Positions 1 through 7,801 of a stretch of DNA of 24,660 nt are shown one piece after another. The notes beneath the pieces were generated by a model that saw nothing but the letters and a program-made list of their open reading frames with translations, searched no databases and had not been told where the DNA came from. The stretch is from an uncultured Collinsella sp. (GTDB taxonomy: Bacteria > Actinomycetota > Coriobacteriia > Coriobacteriales > Coriobacteriaceae). Location: NCBI GenBank assembly GCA_958452935.1, contig CAUDVX010000027.1, forward strand, positions 1 to 24,660, given 5' to 3'. The translations under genes and the position numbers were made by a program. The number at the start of each line of letters is the position of its first letter. Position 1 is the first letter of the stretch.

Positions 1-83
1 GACCAGCAGCGCAGCACAAGCTCGAAAAATTAATAGACACACGGTAGTCATTGGGAACGTCGATGTTTTGACAATGCCAGCGA

Positions 84-183
84 GCGCCACCCAGAGCGAA
101 CAAGTTGGCATGAAAAAGGCACGGCATAGACCTTCTGGTCATGCCGTGCCTTTTGAATGACAAATTGTCGCTCTGGGTGGCGC
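84..183. repeat. Long nested inverted repeat (about 100 nt)
   Basis: The outer arms GCGCCACCCAGAGCGA (84-99) and TCGCTCTGGGTGGCGC (168-183) are perfectly complementary over 16 bp. The segments between them (around 104-113 and 154-164) are partly complementary, and the centre is the terminator hairpin at 114-154. The whole stretch could therefore fold as one long stem in RNA or single-stranded DNA. It looks like a dispersed palindromic element that also serves as a terminator. The right arm overlaps the core of the repeat at 159-229. Confidence 0.75.
114..154. terminator. Strong bidirectional hairpin terminator after the aldose epimerase
   Basis: The arms 114-132 and 137-154 pair over 18 bp (AAAAGGCACGGCAT plus GACC) with a bulged A at 128 and a TTCT loop. 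Read on the minus strand, the GC-rich stem is followed by a run of five T, as in an intrinsic terminator. It lies 72 bp beyond the stop codon of the minus-strand epimerase. It is nested inside a longer inverted repeat (84-99 with 168-183). Confidence 0.75.
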
Positions 184-229
184 GCAGCGTCGACTGGTCC
201 GCCGTTCGTCAGAATGGCGGAACCTCTAG
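159..229. repeat. Composite repeat element, copy A
   Basis: This stretch resembles 14054-14125. The first 35 bases of each agree at 27 positions, including TCGCTCTGG or CCGCTCTGG and an identical GCAGCGTCGA. A hairpin of different sequence follows in each (here 199-220, 9 bp with one G-U pair and a GTCA loop), then AACC and CTAG. The final CTAG contains the stop codon of the epimerase gene. A further 16-base stretch upstream (45-60) matches 13978-13993 at 14 of 16 positions, so the order of parts is shared by both copies. Confidence 0.6.
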
Positions 230-1119
230 AGCAAAGTGACGCTAAAGCTGCGGACGTCCGTCTCGCCCGGCGCCAGCGTAATGGTGTTGACCTTGTGCTC
301 AAAGACGTCGTCCTCGGTGTCCATGGTGGTGTGACCGGTCCAGGGCTCGAGCGCCACAAACGGGGCATCGTTGGCGGCAGACCACACGCCGATGTACTTA
401 AAGCCCTCAAAGTCGATCTTGACGCCGTGGCCCGACTTGCGGCCACGCAGCGTGAGCGTGGAGCCCGGGGTATCGGTGAACATGATGGCATCGTTATCGA
501 AGCTGCGGTGCGTGATGGGCAGCACGTCCGAGTTATCGGGAGCCTTGTAGCTGCCCTCGAACGTCATGAGGCCATCGGGCGTGATGATGGGGGCCTCATT
601 GGTCCAAGCCTCGGTAAATGCCAGCTCGTAATCCTCGAACGTCTCGTCCTCGGCAGCGGGGGCGGGCACGTTAAATGCAGGGTGACCGCCCACCGAGAAC
701 GGCAGGTCCACGTCGCCGGTGTTGGTGACGGCAAAGGTCTGCGTGAGCGTGGCGTCGCCGGTTAGGGCATAGGTCATGTTGAGCTTAAAGTGGAAGGGGA
801 AAGCCTTGAGCGACTCAGGCGTGTCGGTGATCTCGTAGGTGACGGACGAGCCGTCCTCGGAGACCTCGACCAGCTCGTGCTCGACGATGCGCGCGAGGCC
901 GTGGCGCGGCATCTCGCAGGTGCCGGCCGCAGACGTCGCCGTGTTGTTGCGCAGTGAGCCCACGATGGGGAACAGGATGGGCGCGTGCTTGCCCCAAAAG
1001 GTGAGATCGCCCTGCCACAGATACTCGTTGCCGTTGAGGGCAAGGCCCGTGAGCTGGGCACCCATGGAATCGATGGCCGCGGTGAGGCCGCCGCGCTTGA
1101 TGGTGGTGACGGTGGACAT
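226..1119 (-). CDS. Aldose 1-epimerase family protein (LacX-like mutarotase)
   Basis: A 297-residue cytoplasmic protein of the galactose mutarotase superfamily, which interconverts alpha and beta anomers of aldoses. The landmarks are PILFPIVGSL (47-56), MPRHGLAR (70-77, His73), GGHPAFN (144-150, His146) and LEPWTG near 257-262, whose Glu258 is the expected catalytic base. The GGHPAFN wording and the length fit the LacX branch better than GalM. I chose the ATG at 1119 because GGAGGAAG lies just upstream; an in-frame start eight codons earlier has no such site. It follows the membrane protein gene at 1199-2068 after 79 bp on the same strand, so both may share a transcript ending at the hairpin at 114-154. 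The true sugar is not evident, and some LacX-like proteins act on phosphorylated sugars. Confidence 0.88.
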   Translation of the reverse strand: MSTVTTIKRGGLTAAIDSMGAQLTGLALNGNEYLWQGDLTFWGKHAPILFPIVGSLRNNTATSAAGTCEMPRHGLARIVEHELVEVSEDGSSVTYEITDTPESLKAFPFHFKLNMTYALTGDATLTQTFAVTNTGDVDLPFSVGGHPAFNVPAPAAEDETFEDYELAFTEAWTNEAPIITPDGLMTFEGSYKAPDNSDVLPITHRSFDNDAIMFTDTPGSTLTLRGRKSGHGVKIDFEGFKYIGVWSAANDAPFVALEPWTGHTTMDTEDDVFEHKVNTITLAPGETDVRSFSVTLL

Positions 1120-1198
1120 GCTACTTCCTCCAAAAGTAAACAACAGTGTCGAGGGCTATTGTCCCACTCTTGGCGGCAAGGAGAAGCGGCAGGCGCAG

Positions 1199-2068
1199 TT
1201 ATTGAGCGATTGCGTAAAGGTCGAATCCGCCCTGCGGCGTGCTGTCGACCGTATCGGGCGCCTGCGAGTTAAAGCTCACGGGAACCATGCGCTTTGAGGC
1301 ACGGAAGCACGTGCCATCGGTGGCGACGGGCGGCTCGTCGACCGTGAGCTCGTAGTCGCCGGGCTTGAGCTCGATGCCGTCGCCAGCGGAGTTGACATAT
1401 TGATACTCGTCAATCGCCTGCCCCCTGAGTGTGCGGCCCACGATGTGGATGAGCATCTGGCTGTCGCCGCGGGCGGTGTCCCATGTCGCACCGTCCTTGA
1501 CCTCGACCGACACATGCACCGAGCGCGTGCGGCTGAGCGATTGCTCGACAGACATCTCGACCTTGGCGGCATCTTTGCGCTGTTGCTCCACATGGCTCCA
1601 GACGTTTCCGATCGCCGAGCAAGCGATGACACCGGCCATAAAGGCGATGAGGATGGGGCCGAGCGGAGAGCGACGGGCCGCGCCTTCCTCACGAGCTAGG
1701 TTGGGGCGATGCGTGGGGGCGGGCGCCCGGGCACCCTGCGCGGGCACGTCGAGTATGCTGAAGGATGCCGTGCTGCCGGGGTCGATGTTATGGCGCGGCT
1801 GCGGGGTCTTGGCCGGCGAGATGGACATGTCCGCCGGCTCACCGAGTGTGGCCGTGGCATCGGCCTTAGCCTCGTCGGCCTCGGCTTGGGCCCAAGCCTG
1901 CTCAAAGGTCAGGGGCTCGGCGGCATCGGAGGCGGCATCAGGCTCGACAGCGGCATCGTTGCCGGTCTCGTCCTCGTCGCTCGACACGTCACGCGGCGCG
2001 GGCTCGTCCCACTCCTCGTCCGGAGCCTCGCCCTCGCTATACCACCATTCAAAGTTATCGATATCCAT
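1199..2068 (-). CDS. Hypothetical single-pass membrane protein with acidic N-terminal tail
   Basis: I do not recognise this 289-residue protein. Residues 1-110 are very acidic and low in complexity (rich in Asp, Glu, Ala, Pro) and start with MDIDNFEWWYS. A basic stretch near 122-135 precedes one hydrophobic segment (about 136-156, GPILIAFMAGVIACSAIGNVW). By the positive-inside rule the tail should be cytoplasmic and the C-terminal 130 residues outside the cell. The outer part looks like a small beta-rich domain, with alternating strands around SVHVSVEVKDG and ELKPGDYELTV. There is no signal peptidase site or lipobox. The ATG at 2068 has only a weak AAGGGG upstream. The gene precedes the aldose epimerase on the same strand, which does not reveal a role. 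Confidence 0.75.
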   Translation of the reverse strand: MDIDNFEWWYSEGEAPDEEWDEPAPRDVSSDEDETGNDAAVEPDAASDAAEPLTFEQAWAQAEADEAKADATATLGEPADMSISPAKTPQPRHNIDPGSTASFSILDVPAQGARAPAPTHRPNLAREEGAARRSPLGPILIAFMAGVIACSAIGNVWSHVEQQRKDAAKVEMSVEQSLSRTRSVHVSVEVKDGATWDTARGDSQMLIHIVGRTLRGQAIDEYQYVNSAGDGIELKPGDYELTVDEPPVATDGTCFRASKRMVPVSFNSQAPDTVDSTPQGGFDLYAIAQ

Positions 2069-2153
2069 ACGGGGCGCCCCTTAGGCCTCGCAAATAAACA
2101 CTTGCTAGCCTTATACCCCCAGACGGCACTGGAGCTCGCCGGCACAGACAGGA

Positions 2154-2218
2154 AAACCGTCACAACATTCGACGCTTTTCCTCGATTTCGAGATTTTCGC
2201 CGAATGTTGTGACGGTTT
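2154..2218. repeat. 18-bp inverted repeat in a divergent promoter region
   Basis: The arms AAACCGTCACAACATTCG (2154-2171) and CGAATGTTGTGACGGTTT (2201-2218) are perfectly complementary. The 29-nt loop has its own small palindrome, CTCGA-TT-TCGAG. It sits between the minus-strand gene starting at 2068 and the MFS gene starting at 2329. It could be an operator, a transcript hairpin or a dispersed repeat; there is no T-run to make it a standard terminator. Confidence 0.8.
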
Positions 2219-2238
2219 GGGCGACTGGCTGGCAGTGC

Positions 2239-2270
2239 AATGCGACAAAGGGACTGTCTCTTTGTCGCAT
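2239..2270. repeat. Dispersed hairpin repeat, copy 1
   Basis: AATGCGACAAAGGGA pairs with TCTTTGTCGCATT to form a stem of about 13 bp with a tiny loop around ACTGT. A near-identical hairpin lies at 23163-23193. Here one inner pair is G-U where the second copy has G-C, so the pairing is kept. It lies 58 bp upstream of the TTG start of the MFS gene, probably in its leader. Confidence 0.75.
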
Positions 2271-2328
2271 TCTGTTAGAGTTGCAGGGATTGAATCCCGC
2301 TTATTCATGCGACATTGGAGTGACAACC

Positions 2329-3558
2329 TTGACCGCCGCAACCACGCCTAAAAGTAAGTCAACCGCCGCCGCGCTCTCCCCCGCGCGCACTAAGCTCTGC
2401 CTGGCGCTGCTCGTGTTGTTAGGCTTTTCGCTCGGCTGCTCCGAATTCGTGGTCATCGGCATCGAAAGTGACTTGGCGACGGAGCTCGGCATATCGCTTG
2501 CCACCGCGGGCCAGCTCATCAGCGTGTTTGCGCTTGTATACGCCATCGCCACGCCGGTGCTTGCGCTCAGCACGGGGCGTTTTCGCCGCTACCAGCTGCT
2601 CGTGTGCTACGGCATCGTCTTTGTGCTGGGCAATCTTGTCATGGCTCTGGCGCCCAACTTCCAGGTGCTGTTCATCTCGCGCATCATCCTGGGCTCCGTC
2701 TCTGGCGCACTGCTCGCCGTGGGTGTGACGTACATCCCCGAGCTGCTGTCCCCGCAGCAAACTTCGCTTGCCATCTCGGTAGTATATGGTGCGTTTTCCG
2801 TGGCAATGGTCTTTGTCACTTCGATCGGCAAGTTTGTGGCCGACACGCTCGATTGGCACGTGGCCATGTACGGCACGCTGGCCTTTGCCGTTCTAATCTG
2901 CGGAGCGCTCGTGGCGTTTATGCCGCGCGCCGGACAGACCGACGAGCCCGCCACTTTTCGCGAGCAGGCGGGTCTGCTACGCGAACCGAGCATCATCACC
3001 GGCATGCTCATCTTTTTGTTTGGCGTGGGGTCGGTCTATGTGTTCTACGGCTACGTGACGCCTTATCTTGAGCAGGTGCTGGGCATGGGCACGGTCGAAG
3101 CCAGCACCACGCTCATGGCCTATGGCGTGTTCTGCCTGATCTCGAACATCCTGGGCGGATGGATCGATGCGCGCTTTGGCATGAAGGCGCTGCTTGTGAC
3201 GTTTGTGCTGCAGGCTGCGGCATTACTCGGGCTGTTTGCTGTGGGCGGCACCATGCCGCTCGCGCTGGTCTTTGTCTTTAGCTTGGCGCTGCTCATGTAC
3301 CTGTTCTCGGTGTCGTGCATCACGCACTTTATGGATGTGGCACGCAGCCGCCATCCCAAGTCGATGGTACTCGCAAGTTCGGTTGAGCCCATGGCGTTTA
3401 ACGTCGGCATTTCGTTTGGCACCGCGGTAGGCGGCGCCGTGGTAAGCGGCGTTGGCATTGCGTACGTGGGCGCAGTGGGTGCCGCGTTCTCGCTTGTGGC
3501 CTGGGCGCTCACGCTGGTGACGATTAAGCTGGCTCGCTGGGAGCGTCGCCGCGGGTAG
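2329..3558 (+). CDS. MFS transporter, DHA1-type drug or sugar efflux family (AraJ-like)
   Basis: A 409-residue integral membrane protein with about twelve hydrophobic helices. The first helix, LALLVLLGFSLGCSEFVVIGI, and the later GQLISVFALVYAIATPVLALSTGRFRR match the AraJ/YdhP type of H+-driven efflux transporters. ALSTGRFRR falls at the loop 2-3 motif of the superfamily. Start choice matters: the reading frame is open back to an ATG at 2209, but that lies inside the 2154-2218 palindrome and would add 40 hydrophilic residues. GGAG at 2317-2320 sits eight bases before TTG at 2329, giving the start MTAATTPKSK, so I use that rare start. The substrate is unknown. The gene stands alone, divergent from the membrane protein gene at 2068. 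Confidence 0.85.
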   Translation: MTAATTPKSKSTAAALSPARTKLCLALLVLLGFSLGCSEFVVIGIESDLATELGISLATAGQLISVFALVYAIATPVLALSTGRFRRYQLLVCYGIVFVLGNLVMALAPNFQVLFISRIILGSVSGALLAVGVTYIPELLSPQQTSLAISVVYGAFSVAMVFVTSIGKFVADTLDWHVAMYGTLAFAVLICGALVAFMPRAGQTDEPATFREQAGLLREPSIITGMLIFLFGVGSVYVFYGYVTPYLEQVLGMGTVEASTTLMAYGVFCLISNILGGWIDARFGMKALLVTFVLQAAALLGLFAVGGTMPLALVFVFSLALLMYLFSVSCITHFMDVARSRHPKSMVLASSVEPMAFNVGISFGTAVGGAVVSGVGIAYVGAVGAAFSLVAWALTLVTIKLARWERRRG

Positions 3559-3709
3559 CGCAATTGCAGCCAAAAGCCGCAGCACCGCCCGCCATCTTTT
3601 ACCGCCTAGCGTTCGCTCCCGCAGCCATGCAACACGTCGCCTGCCGCCCAAGTCAGTATCTTTCCCGGCGCTATTTAACCACGCAAAACGCATCCTGTTA
3701 AGATTATCG

Positions 3710-3740
3710 CTATCGTTTTTCGCAATCTGAAAATCGATAG
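3710..3740. promoter_or_regulatory. Candidate operator upstream of the first alpha-glucoside operon
   Basis: CTATCGTTTTT (3710-3720) and AAAATCGATAG (3730-3740) form an 11-bp inverted repeat with one mismatch around a 9-base spacer. It ends 60 bp before the GH4 start, overlapping a possible -10 box (TAGAAT, 3738-3743). Position and symmetry suit a dimeric regulator, most likely the RpiR-type protein encoded at 6809-7609. That assignment is inference; a catabolite-control site is also possible. Confidence 0.45.
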
Positions 3741-3800
3741 AATCGCAGGTAGAGCTTTCGTAGTCTGAAATGGTCAATCCACACGAAAGGGGTTTACCAC

Positions 3801-5126
3801 ATGGACAAGAAAGCAGTTGTAATCGCCGGGGCCGGCAGCACCCACACCCCTGGCATCATCCAGAGCCTATTGCAGAAGAAAAACGAATTACCGCTGCGCA
3901 AACTCGCCCTGTACGACATCGACGAAAAGCGCATGCATCTCGTCTACGACATCATGAAGCAGTTCATCGAGCAGGAAGCTCCTGACATCGAAGTTGTCGT
4001 GACGACCGATCCCGAAAAGGCATTCACCGATGTCGACTTTGTCTTCGCGCAAATCCGCCAGGGTGGCCTTCAGATGCGTCGCCAGGACGAGCGCATCCCT
4101 CTCAAGTACGGTTGCGTGGGACAGGAAACCTGCGGCGCCGGCGGTTCGATCTCCTATGGCATCAGGTCCATCCCCGGCGTCTTCGACCTCGTACGCTACG
4201 CCAAGAAATACAGTCCAGACGCCTGGATCCTCAACTATTCCAACCCCGCCGCAGTTGTCGCCGAGGCCACGCGTCGCGAGTTTGGCAACGACCATATCCT
4301 TAACATCTGCGATATGCCCACGGCTATCTTGCTCTCGTACTCTAAGATGCTCGGACTTCCCAGCTGGCGCGATATCGACCCCATGTATTTTGGACTCAAT
4401 CACTTTGGCTGGTTTACCAAAATCTACGACAAGCAGGGGCGCGATCGTCTGCCGGAGCTCCGTCAGATGATTCTCGAGCACGGCATGGCCGTGAGCGACA
4501 AGCATCACAAGGACAAGGACTGGATGCACACCTGGGGTCAATACGTCAAGATTGTGAAGGACTATCCCGAGTATCTGCCCAACAGCTACCTGCAGTACTA
4601 CCTGTACTCCAAAGACATGGCAGATGACATGGACCCCAACTGGACGCGCGCCGACAACGTCATCAACGGACGCGAGAAGGAGATGTTTGCCGAGCACGAC
4701 AAGTACCTGGCAGATCCCGCCAATTACAAGAGCCCCGTACAGAGCTTCACGGTCTTTGGCGACTTTATCGTCGACGCAGCCGCCTCTATCGCCTACAACA
4801 AGTGCGAACGCTATCTCGTAATCGTCGAGAATAACGGCGCCATCCCCAATCTGCCCGACGACGCCATGGTCGAGGTTCCCGCCTACCTGCGCTCTTGGGG
4901 CCCCGAACCCATCAGCCAGCCTGCTATCCCCACCTTTTACAAGGGGCTTATCGAAGAGCAGAATGCCAGTGAGAAGCTCGCCGTCGACGCATATTACGAG
5001 CATTCCTACCAGAAAGCGCTCGAAGCCATCGCAATCAACAAGACCGTCCCTTCGACTACCGTCGCGCGCCAAATCCTCGACGACCTGATCGAAGCAAACG
5101 GCGATTATTGGCCGACCCTGTCCTAA
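3801..5126 (+). CDS. GH4 6-phospho-alpha-glucosidase (GlvA/MalH-like)
   Basis: A 441-residue family 4 glycosidase. These cytoplasmic enzymes use NAD+ and a divalent metal to cleave 6-phospho-alpha-glucosides, such as maltose 6-phosphate, by oxidation, elimination and re-addition. The Rossmann motif VIAGAGSTHTPG lies at 7-18. VGQETCG (106-112), YSNPAAVVAEATRR (146-159), NICDMP (168-173) and GLNHFGW (198-204) follow GlvA closely. Cys170 and His201 are the metal ligands expected from GlvA, and NICDMP is the wording associated with alpha-specific members. LPNSYLQYY (259-267) should hold the catalytic tyrosine region. The ATG has AAAGGGG upstream. The PTS permease gene starts 24 bp downstream, so phosphorylated sugar made on entry is the likely substrate. 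The exact disaccharide cannot be read from sequence. Confidence 0.93.
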   Translation: MDKKAVVIAGAGSTHTPGIIQSLLQKKNELPLRKLALYDIDEKRMHLVYDIMKQFIEQEAPDIEVVVTTDPEKAFTDVDFVFAQIRQGGLQMRRQDERIPLKYGCVGQETCGAGGSISYGIRSIPGVFDLVRYAKKYSPDAWILNYSNPAAVVAEATRREFGNDHILNICDMPTAILLSYSKMLGLPSWRDIDPMYFGLNHFGWFTKIYDKQGRDRLPELRQMILEHGMAVSDKHHKDKDWMHTWGQYVKIVKDYPEYLPNSYLQYYLYSKDMADDMDPNWTRADNVINGREKEMFAEHDKYLADPANYKSPVQSFTVFGDFIVDAAASIAYNKCERYLVIVENNGAIPNLPDDAMVEVPAYLRSWGPEPISQPAIPTFYKGLIEEQNASEKLAVDAYYEHSYQKALEAIAINKTVPSTTVARQILDDLIEANGDYWPTLS

Positions 5127-5150
5127 CTCCCCGCGCATCGAAGGAACATC

Positions 5151-6731
5151 ATGAAAGAAAGCAAGCTCTACAGCGAGTTCCAGAGACTCGGCAAGGTGCT
5201 CATGGCGCCGGTCCTCCTCCTTCCCGTTTCCGGCATTTTGGTCGGTCTGGGCTCCGCCCTTTCCAATGCTAACCTCATCTCGCTCTGCCCGTTTTTGGGC
5301 ACCGAGCCGATGGTGATCTTTAGCACGCTCATCAAAGCAGCCGGCAACGTTATCAATGGTAACATCTCGGTTCTCTTTGCGATCTGCATCGCCTACGGTT
5401 ACGCCAAGGCCGAGAAGGCGACCGCCGCACTCTCAGGCTTCATCGGCTACATGACCATGAACACGATCATGGGTCAGCTGCTTATCCTGCTGGGCATCAT
5501 CGATCCCGCCAACCTGCAGACCGGTCAGAACGCCATCCTGGGCGTAACCACACTCGACACCGGCGTATTCGGCGGCATCATCATCGGCTTGGTAGTCGCG
5601 TGGATCCACAACCGATTCTATAAGGTGCAGCTTCCGCCGGTGCTCGGCATCTTCAACGGCACACGCTGCGTCCCTGCCCTCACCGTCGTTTTCGCGAGCC
5701 TGGTGGGCGTTGCGCTCGCCTTCGTGTTTCCGTTTGTGCAAACCGGCCTAAAGGCCGCCTCGACACTCATCGATTCCACCGGGGTGTTTGGCGCGTTCAT
5801 CTATGGCTTCTCCGAGCGCATGCTTCTGCCCTTCGGCCTGCATCATTTCATCTACCTGCCGTTTTTCTTCACTTCTCTGGGCGGTAGCATCCAGGTTGAC
5901 GGCCAGACCGTCGAGGGTGCTGTCAACATCTACAACGCCATGCTCAACACGCCCGGCATGATGTACGACATCGACATCTCAAAATACGTCATGAACGGCA
6001 AGGTGCTGTTCGCTATGTGCGGCCTGCCTGCGGCGGCGCTCGCCATCTACCACTGTGCCCGTCCCGAGAATAAAAAGAAGGTCGGCTCCCTCATGATCGC
6101 CGCCGTCATTCCGGCCGCCATTATGGGCATAACCGAACCGCTCGAGTACTCCTTCCTCTTTGTGGCGCCCGTACTCTATGTGGTCCACGCCCTGCTGTGC
6201 GGCATCGCGTATGTACTCACCTACCTGGTACAGTTCAATGTGCCCGGGCCTTCCGCCTTCGGCGGACCGCTCCTCTCGTGGATCTTCAACGGCATCATGA
6301 ACGCCGACAAAGGCTCCAACTGGTTCTGGCTTATTCCGCTCGGCATCGCTTACTTCGGGATCTATTACGTGCTGTTCCGCACCTTTATCAAGAAATTTGA
6401 CCTCAAAACCCCGGGCCGCGAGGATGATGACACGCAGGCAGCGGATGACGCGTCGGCCATCGACTCCAAAGCATCTGTCCAGGTAAGCGAGCTCATCCCG
6501 CAGATCGTGGAAGCCGTGGGCGGCGCCGATAACATCTCGGGTGTCAACGCCTGTTTCACCCGCCTGAGGCTCAGCCTCAAAGACACCGCCCTAGTCAAGG
6601 ACGATAGCGTCTTCACCAAAGAGCTCGGCGCCAGCGCCATCGTGCACGTTGGCGGCGGTGTTCAGATCGTTTACGGCAATAAAGCTTCTGTCTACAAAGT
6701 CGAAATGAGAGAATACTTGGGCATGGAATAA
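5151..6731 (+). CDS. PTS alpha-glucoside-type permease, fused IIC-IIB domains
   Basis: A 526-residue permease of the glucose superfamily that imports a sugar and phosphorylates it at C6. Residues about 10-425 form the membrane IIC domain, with the conserved GITEP motif at 326-330 and the LLPFGLHHF segment typical of this family. A charged linker (EDDDTQAADDASAIDSK) leads to a IIB domain from about 445; Cys468 in NACFTRLRL is the phosphorylated residue. No IIA domain is attached and none is encoded nearby, so a separate Crr-like IIA must donate phosphate. AAGGA precedes the ATG. The gene lies 24 bp after the GH4 gene and is followed by a terminator hairpin. It is similar along its length to the second permease at 7802-9364. 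Confidence 0.93.
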   Translation: MKESKLYSEFQRLGKVLMAPVLLLPVSGILVGLGSALSNANLISLCPFLGTEPMVIFSTLIKAAGNVINGNISVLFAICIAYGYAKAEKATAALSGFIGYMTMNTIMGQLLILLGIIDPANLQTGQNAILGVTTLDTGVFGGIIIGLVVAWIHNRFYKVQLPPVLGIFNGTRCVPALTVVFASLVGVALAFVFPFVQTGLKAASTLIDSTGVFGAFIYGFSERMLLPFGLHHFIYLPFFFTSLGGSIQVDGQTVEGAVNIYNAMLNTPGMMYDIDISKYVMNGKVLFAMCGLPAAALAIYHCARPENKKKVGSLMIAAVIPAAIMGITEPLEYSFLFVAPVLYVVHALLCGIAYVLTYLVQFNVPGPSAFGGPLLSWIFNGIMNADKGSNWFWLIPLGIAYFGIYYVLFRTFIKKFDLKTPGREDDDTQAADDASAIDSKASVQVSELIPQIVEAVGGADNISGVNACFTRLRLSLKDTALVKDDSVFTKELGASAIVHVGGGVQIVYGNKASVYKVEMREYLGME

Positions 6732-6753
6732 ATCCGTCCCATAGCTTCACCAC

Positions 6754-6795
6754 AATGCTCCGGAGATGGCATATCCGCTCCGGGGCATTATTGTT
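6754..6795 (+). terminator. Hairpin terminator between PTS permease and RpiR gene
   Basis: AATGCTCCGGAG (6754-6765) pairs with CTCCGGGGCATT (6778-6789) over 12 bp with one wobble, followed by ATTGTTT. It sits between the permease stop and the ribosome site of the regulator (GGAG at 6797). Read-through could supply a low level of regulator, or the regulator may have its own promoter. Confidence 0.7.
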
Positions 6796-6808
6796 TGGAG
6801 TGATTTGA

Positions 6809-7609
6809 ATGTCGATGTACGAGGTCTATTCGAACCTCAGGTCTTGTATCGAAGACGTCGAGAAGGGCGGCAGCCTTGACGCCCACATCGCACTCTACGC
6901 CCTTTCCCATCACGACGAGGTCCCAGAGCTCTCAATAGAAGAACTTGCCCGCGCATGCAATACATCGCCCGCGACCATCTCGCGCTTCTGCAGGCGCGTA
7001 AACGGCTCGAGCTTTCGATCGTTCAAAGAGCAAGTTGACGACTTCAACGCTTGGCTCCAGCGTGAGACAACCGAGACAAGGGCTCATAAGCAAATCGATA
7101 TACCCTGGTATTTCGATATCGTAGAGACCTCTTTGCTTGAAACAAAACGCCTGCTCACTGAGGATCGACTCGAGCGGGCCGTTGACTGGCTTCTCGATGC
7201 GCAAAATGTCTACGTATACGGAAGCTCATTCTCCAATCTCGTCGCCCGCTCACTCTGCGAAAAGCTGAGCCGCGTAAACCGACTGTGCTTCTCATTTGGC
7301 TCCGTCAAGGGACAGGAGACGTCGCTCTGTCTGCTCCAACCCGACGATCTAACCGTCTTTGTATCGTTCTCAGGGAAGACGAGCCATATCTTCAATCTTT
7401 ACGTTGAGGCCAAGCGGCGAGGTTGCCGCGTCATTTGGATATCGAGCAACATGGCATTCGATAACAACGGGGCACGTGAGCTCTTGCTACCCGTAAGCGC
7501 GGAGTCACTCAGCGAGTACTCGACCGCCCTGGTAGAGGGCATGAGCCTACAAAGCGCGGTTAACGCTCTGTATATCAGCTGTGCAAATCGACTTCGGGCG
7601 CAGCGCTAG
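6809..7609 (+). CDS. RpiR/MurR-family regulator (HTH_6 plus SIS domain)
   Basis: A 266-residue transcription factor. The N-terminal helix-turn-helix (about 38-75) includes LSIEELARACNTSPATISRFCRRV, the usual RpiR recognition region. A C-terminal SIS sugar-phosphate-binding domain (about 125-245) includes VYVYGSSFSNLVARSLCEKL and VSFSGKTSHI. RpiR proteins commonly sense a phosphosugar produced by the pathway they control. Located 77 bp after the first GH4-PTS pair on the same strand, this one probably controls that operon, with the inverted repeat at 3710-3740 as the likely target. Whether it activates or represses is not evident. GGAG lies eight bases before the ATG. It converges on the second PTS gene, with a shared terminator between them. 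Confidence 0.88.
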   Translation: MSMYEVYSNLRSCIEDVEKGGSLDAHIALYALSHHDEVPELSIEELARACNTSPATISRFCRRVNGSSFRSFKEQVDDFNAWLQRETTETRAHKQIDIPWYFDIVETSLLETKRLLTEDRLERAVDWLLDAQNVYVYGSSFSNLVARSLCEKLSRVNRLCFSFGSVKGQETSLCLLQPDDLTVFVSFSGKTSHIFNLYVEAKRRGCRVIWISSNMAFDNNGARELLLPVSAESLSEYSTALVEGMSLQSAVNALYISCANRLRAQR

Positions 7610-7733
7610 CCGCAAACACGCTAGGACCGAAAAGAATGCACCTCGCCATCGCAAGGCTTCCGAATACACGATAGGCAGTGCCAAAAGAGAGCAGCAAGCG
7701 CATCATGTACTTGCCCATTCGCCCCAAAACAGC

Positions 7734-7773
7734 ACAGGTCGGCGCCCGATTGAAGAATCGGACGCCGACCTGT
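7734..7773. terminator. Bidirectional terminator between the two alpha-glucoside modules
   Basis: ACAGGTCGGCG (7734-7744) pairs with CGCCGACCTGT (7763-7773). After one C-A mismatch the stem continues as CCGATT with AATCGG around a GAAG loop, about 17 bp in all. It lies 124 bp after the RpiR gene (+) and just beyond the stop of the second permease (-). T-rich sequence follows on the minus strand (TGCTGTTTT). Confidence 0.8.
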
Positions 7774-7801
7774 ATTAATCTTGATCGTGTGTTTGGGGCG
7801 T

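Noticed and set aside
2209..2328. Upstream extension of the MFS gene to an ATG at 2209
   Set aside because: It would start inside the 2154-2218 palindrome and pass through a repeat hairpin, adding 40 residues unlike MFS N-termini. GGAG-8-TTG at 2329 fits better.
5151..6731. Loss of a IIA domain from the PTS permease by truncation or frameshift
   Set aside because: The protein ends cleanly after a complete IIB domain, and the second permease has the same layout. IICB proteins relying on a separate IIA are normal in this family.
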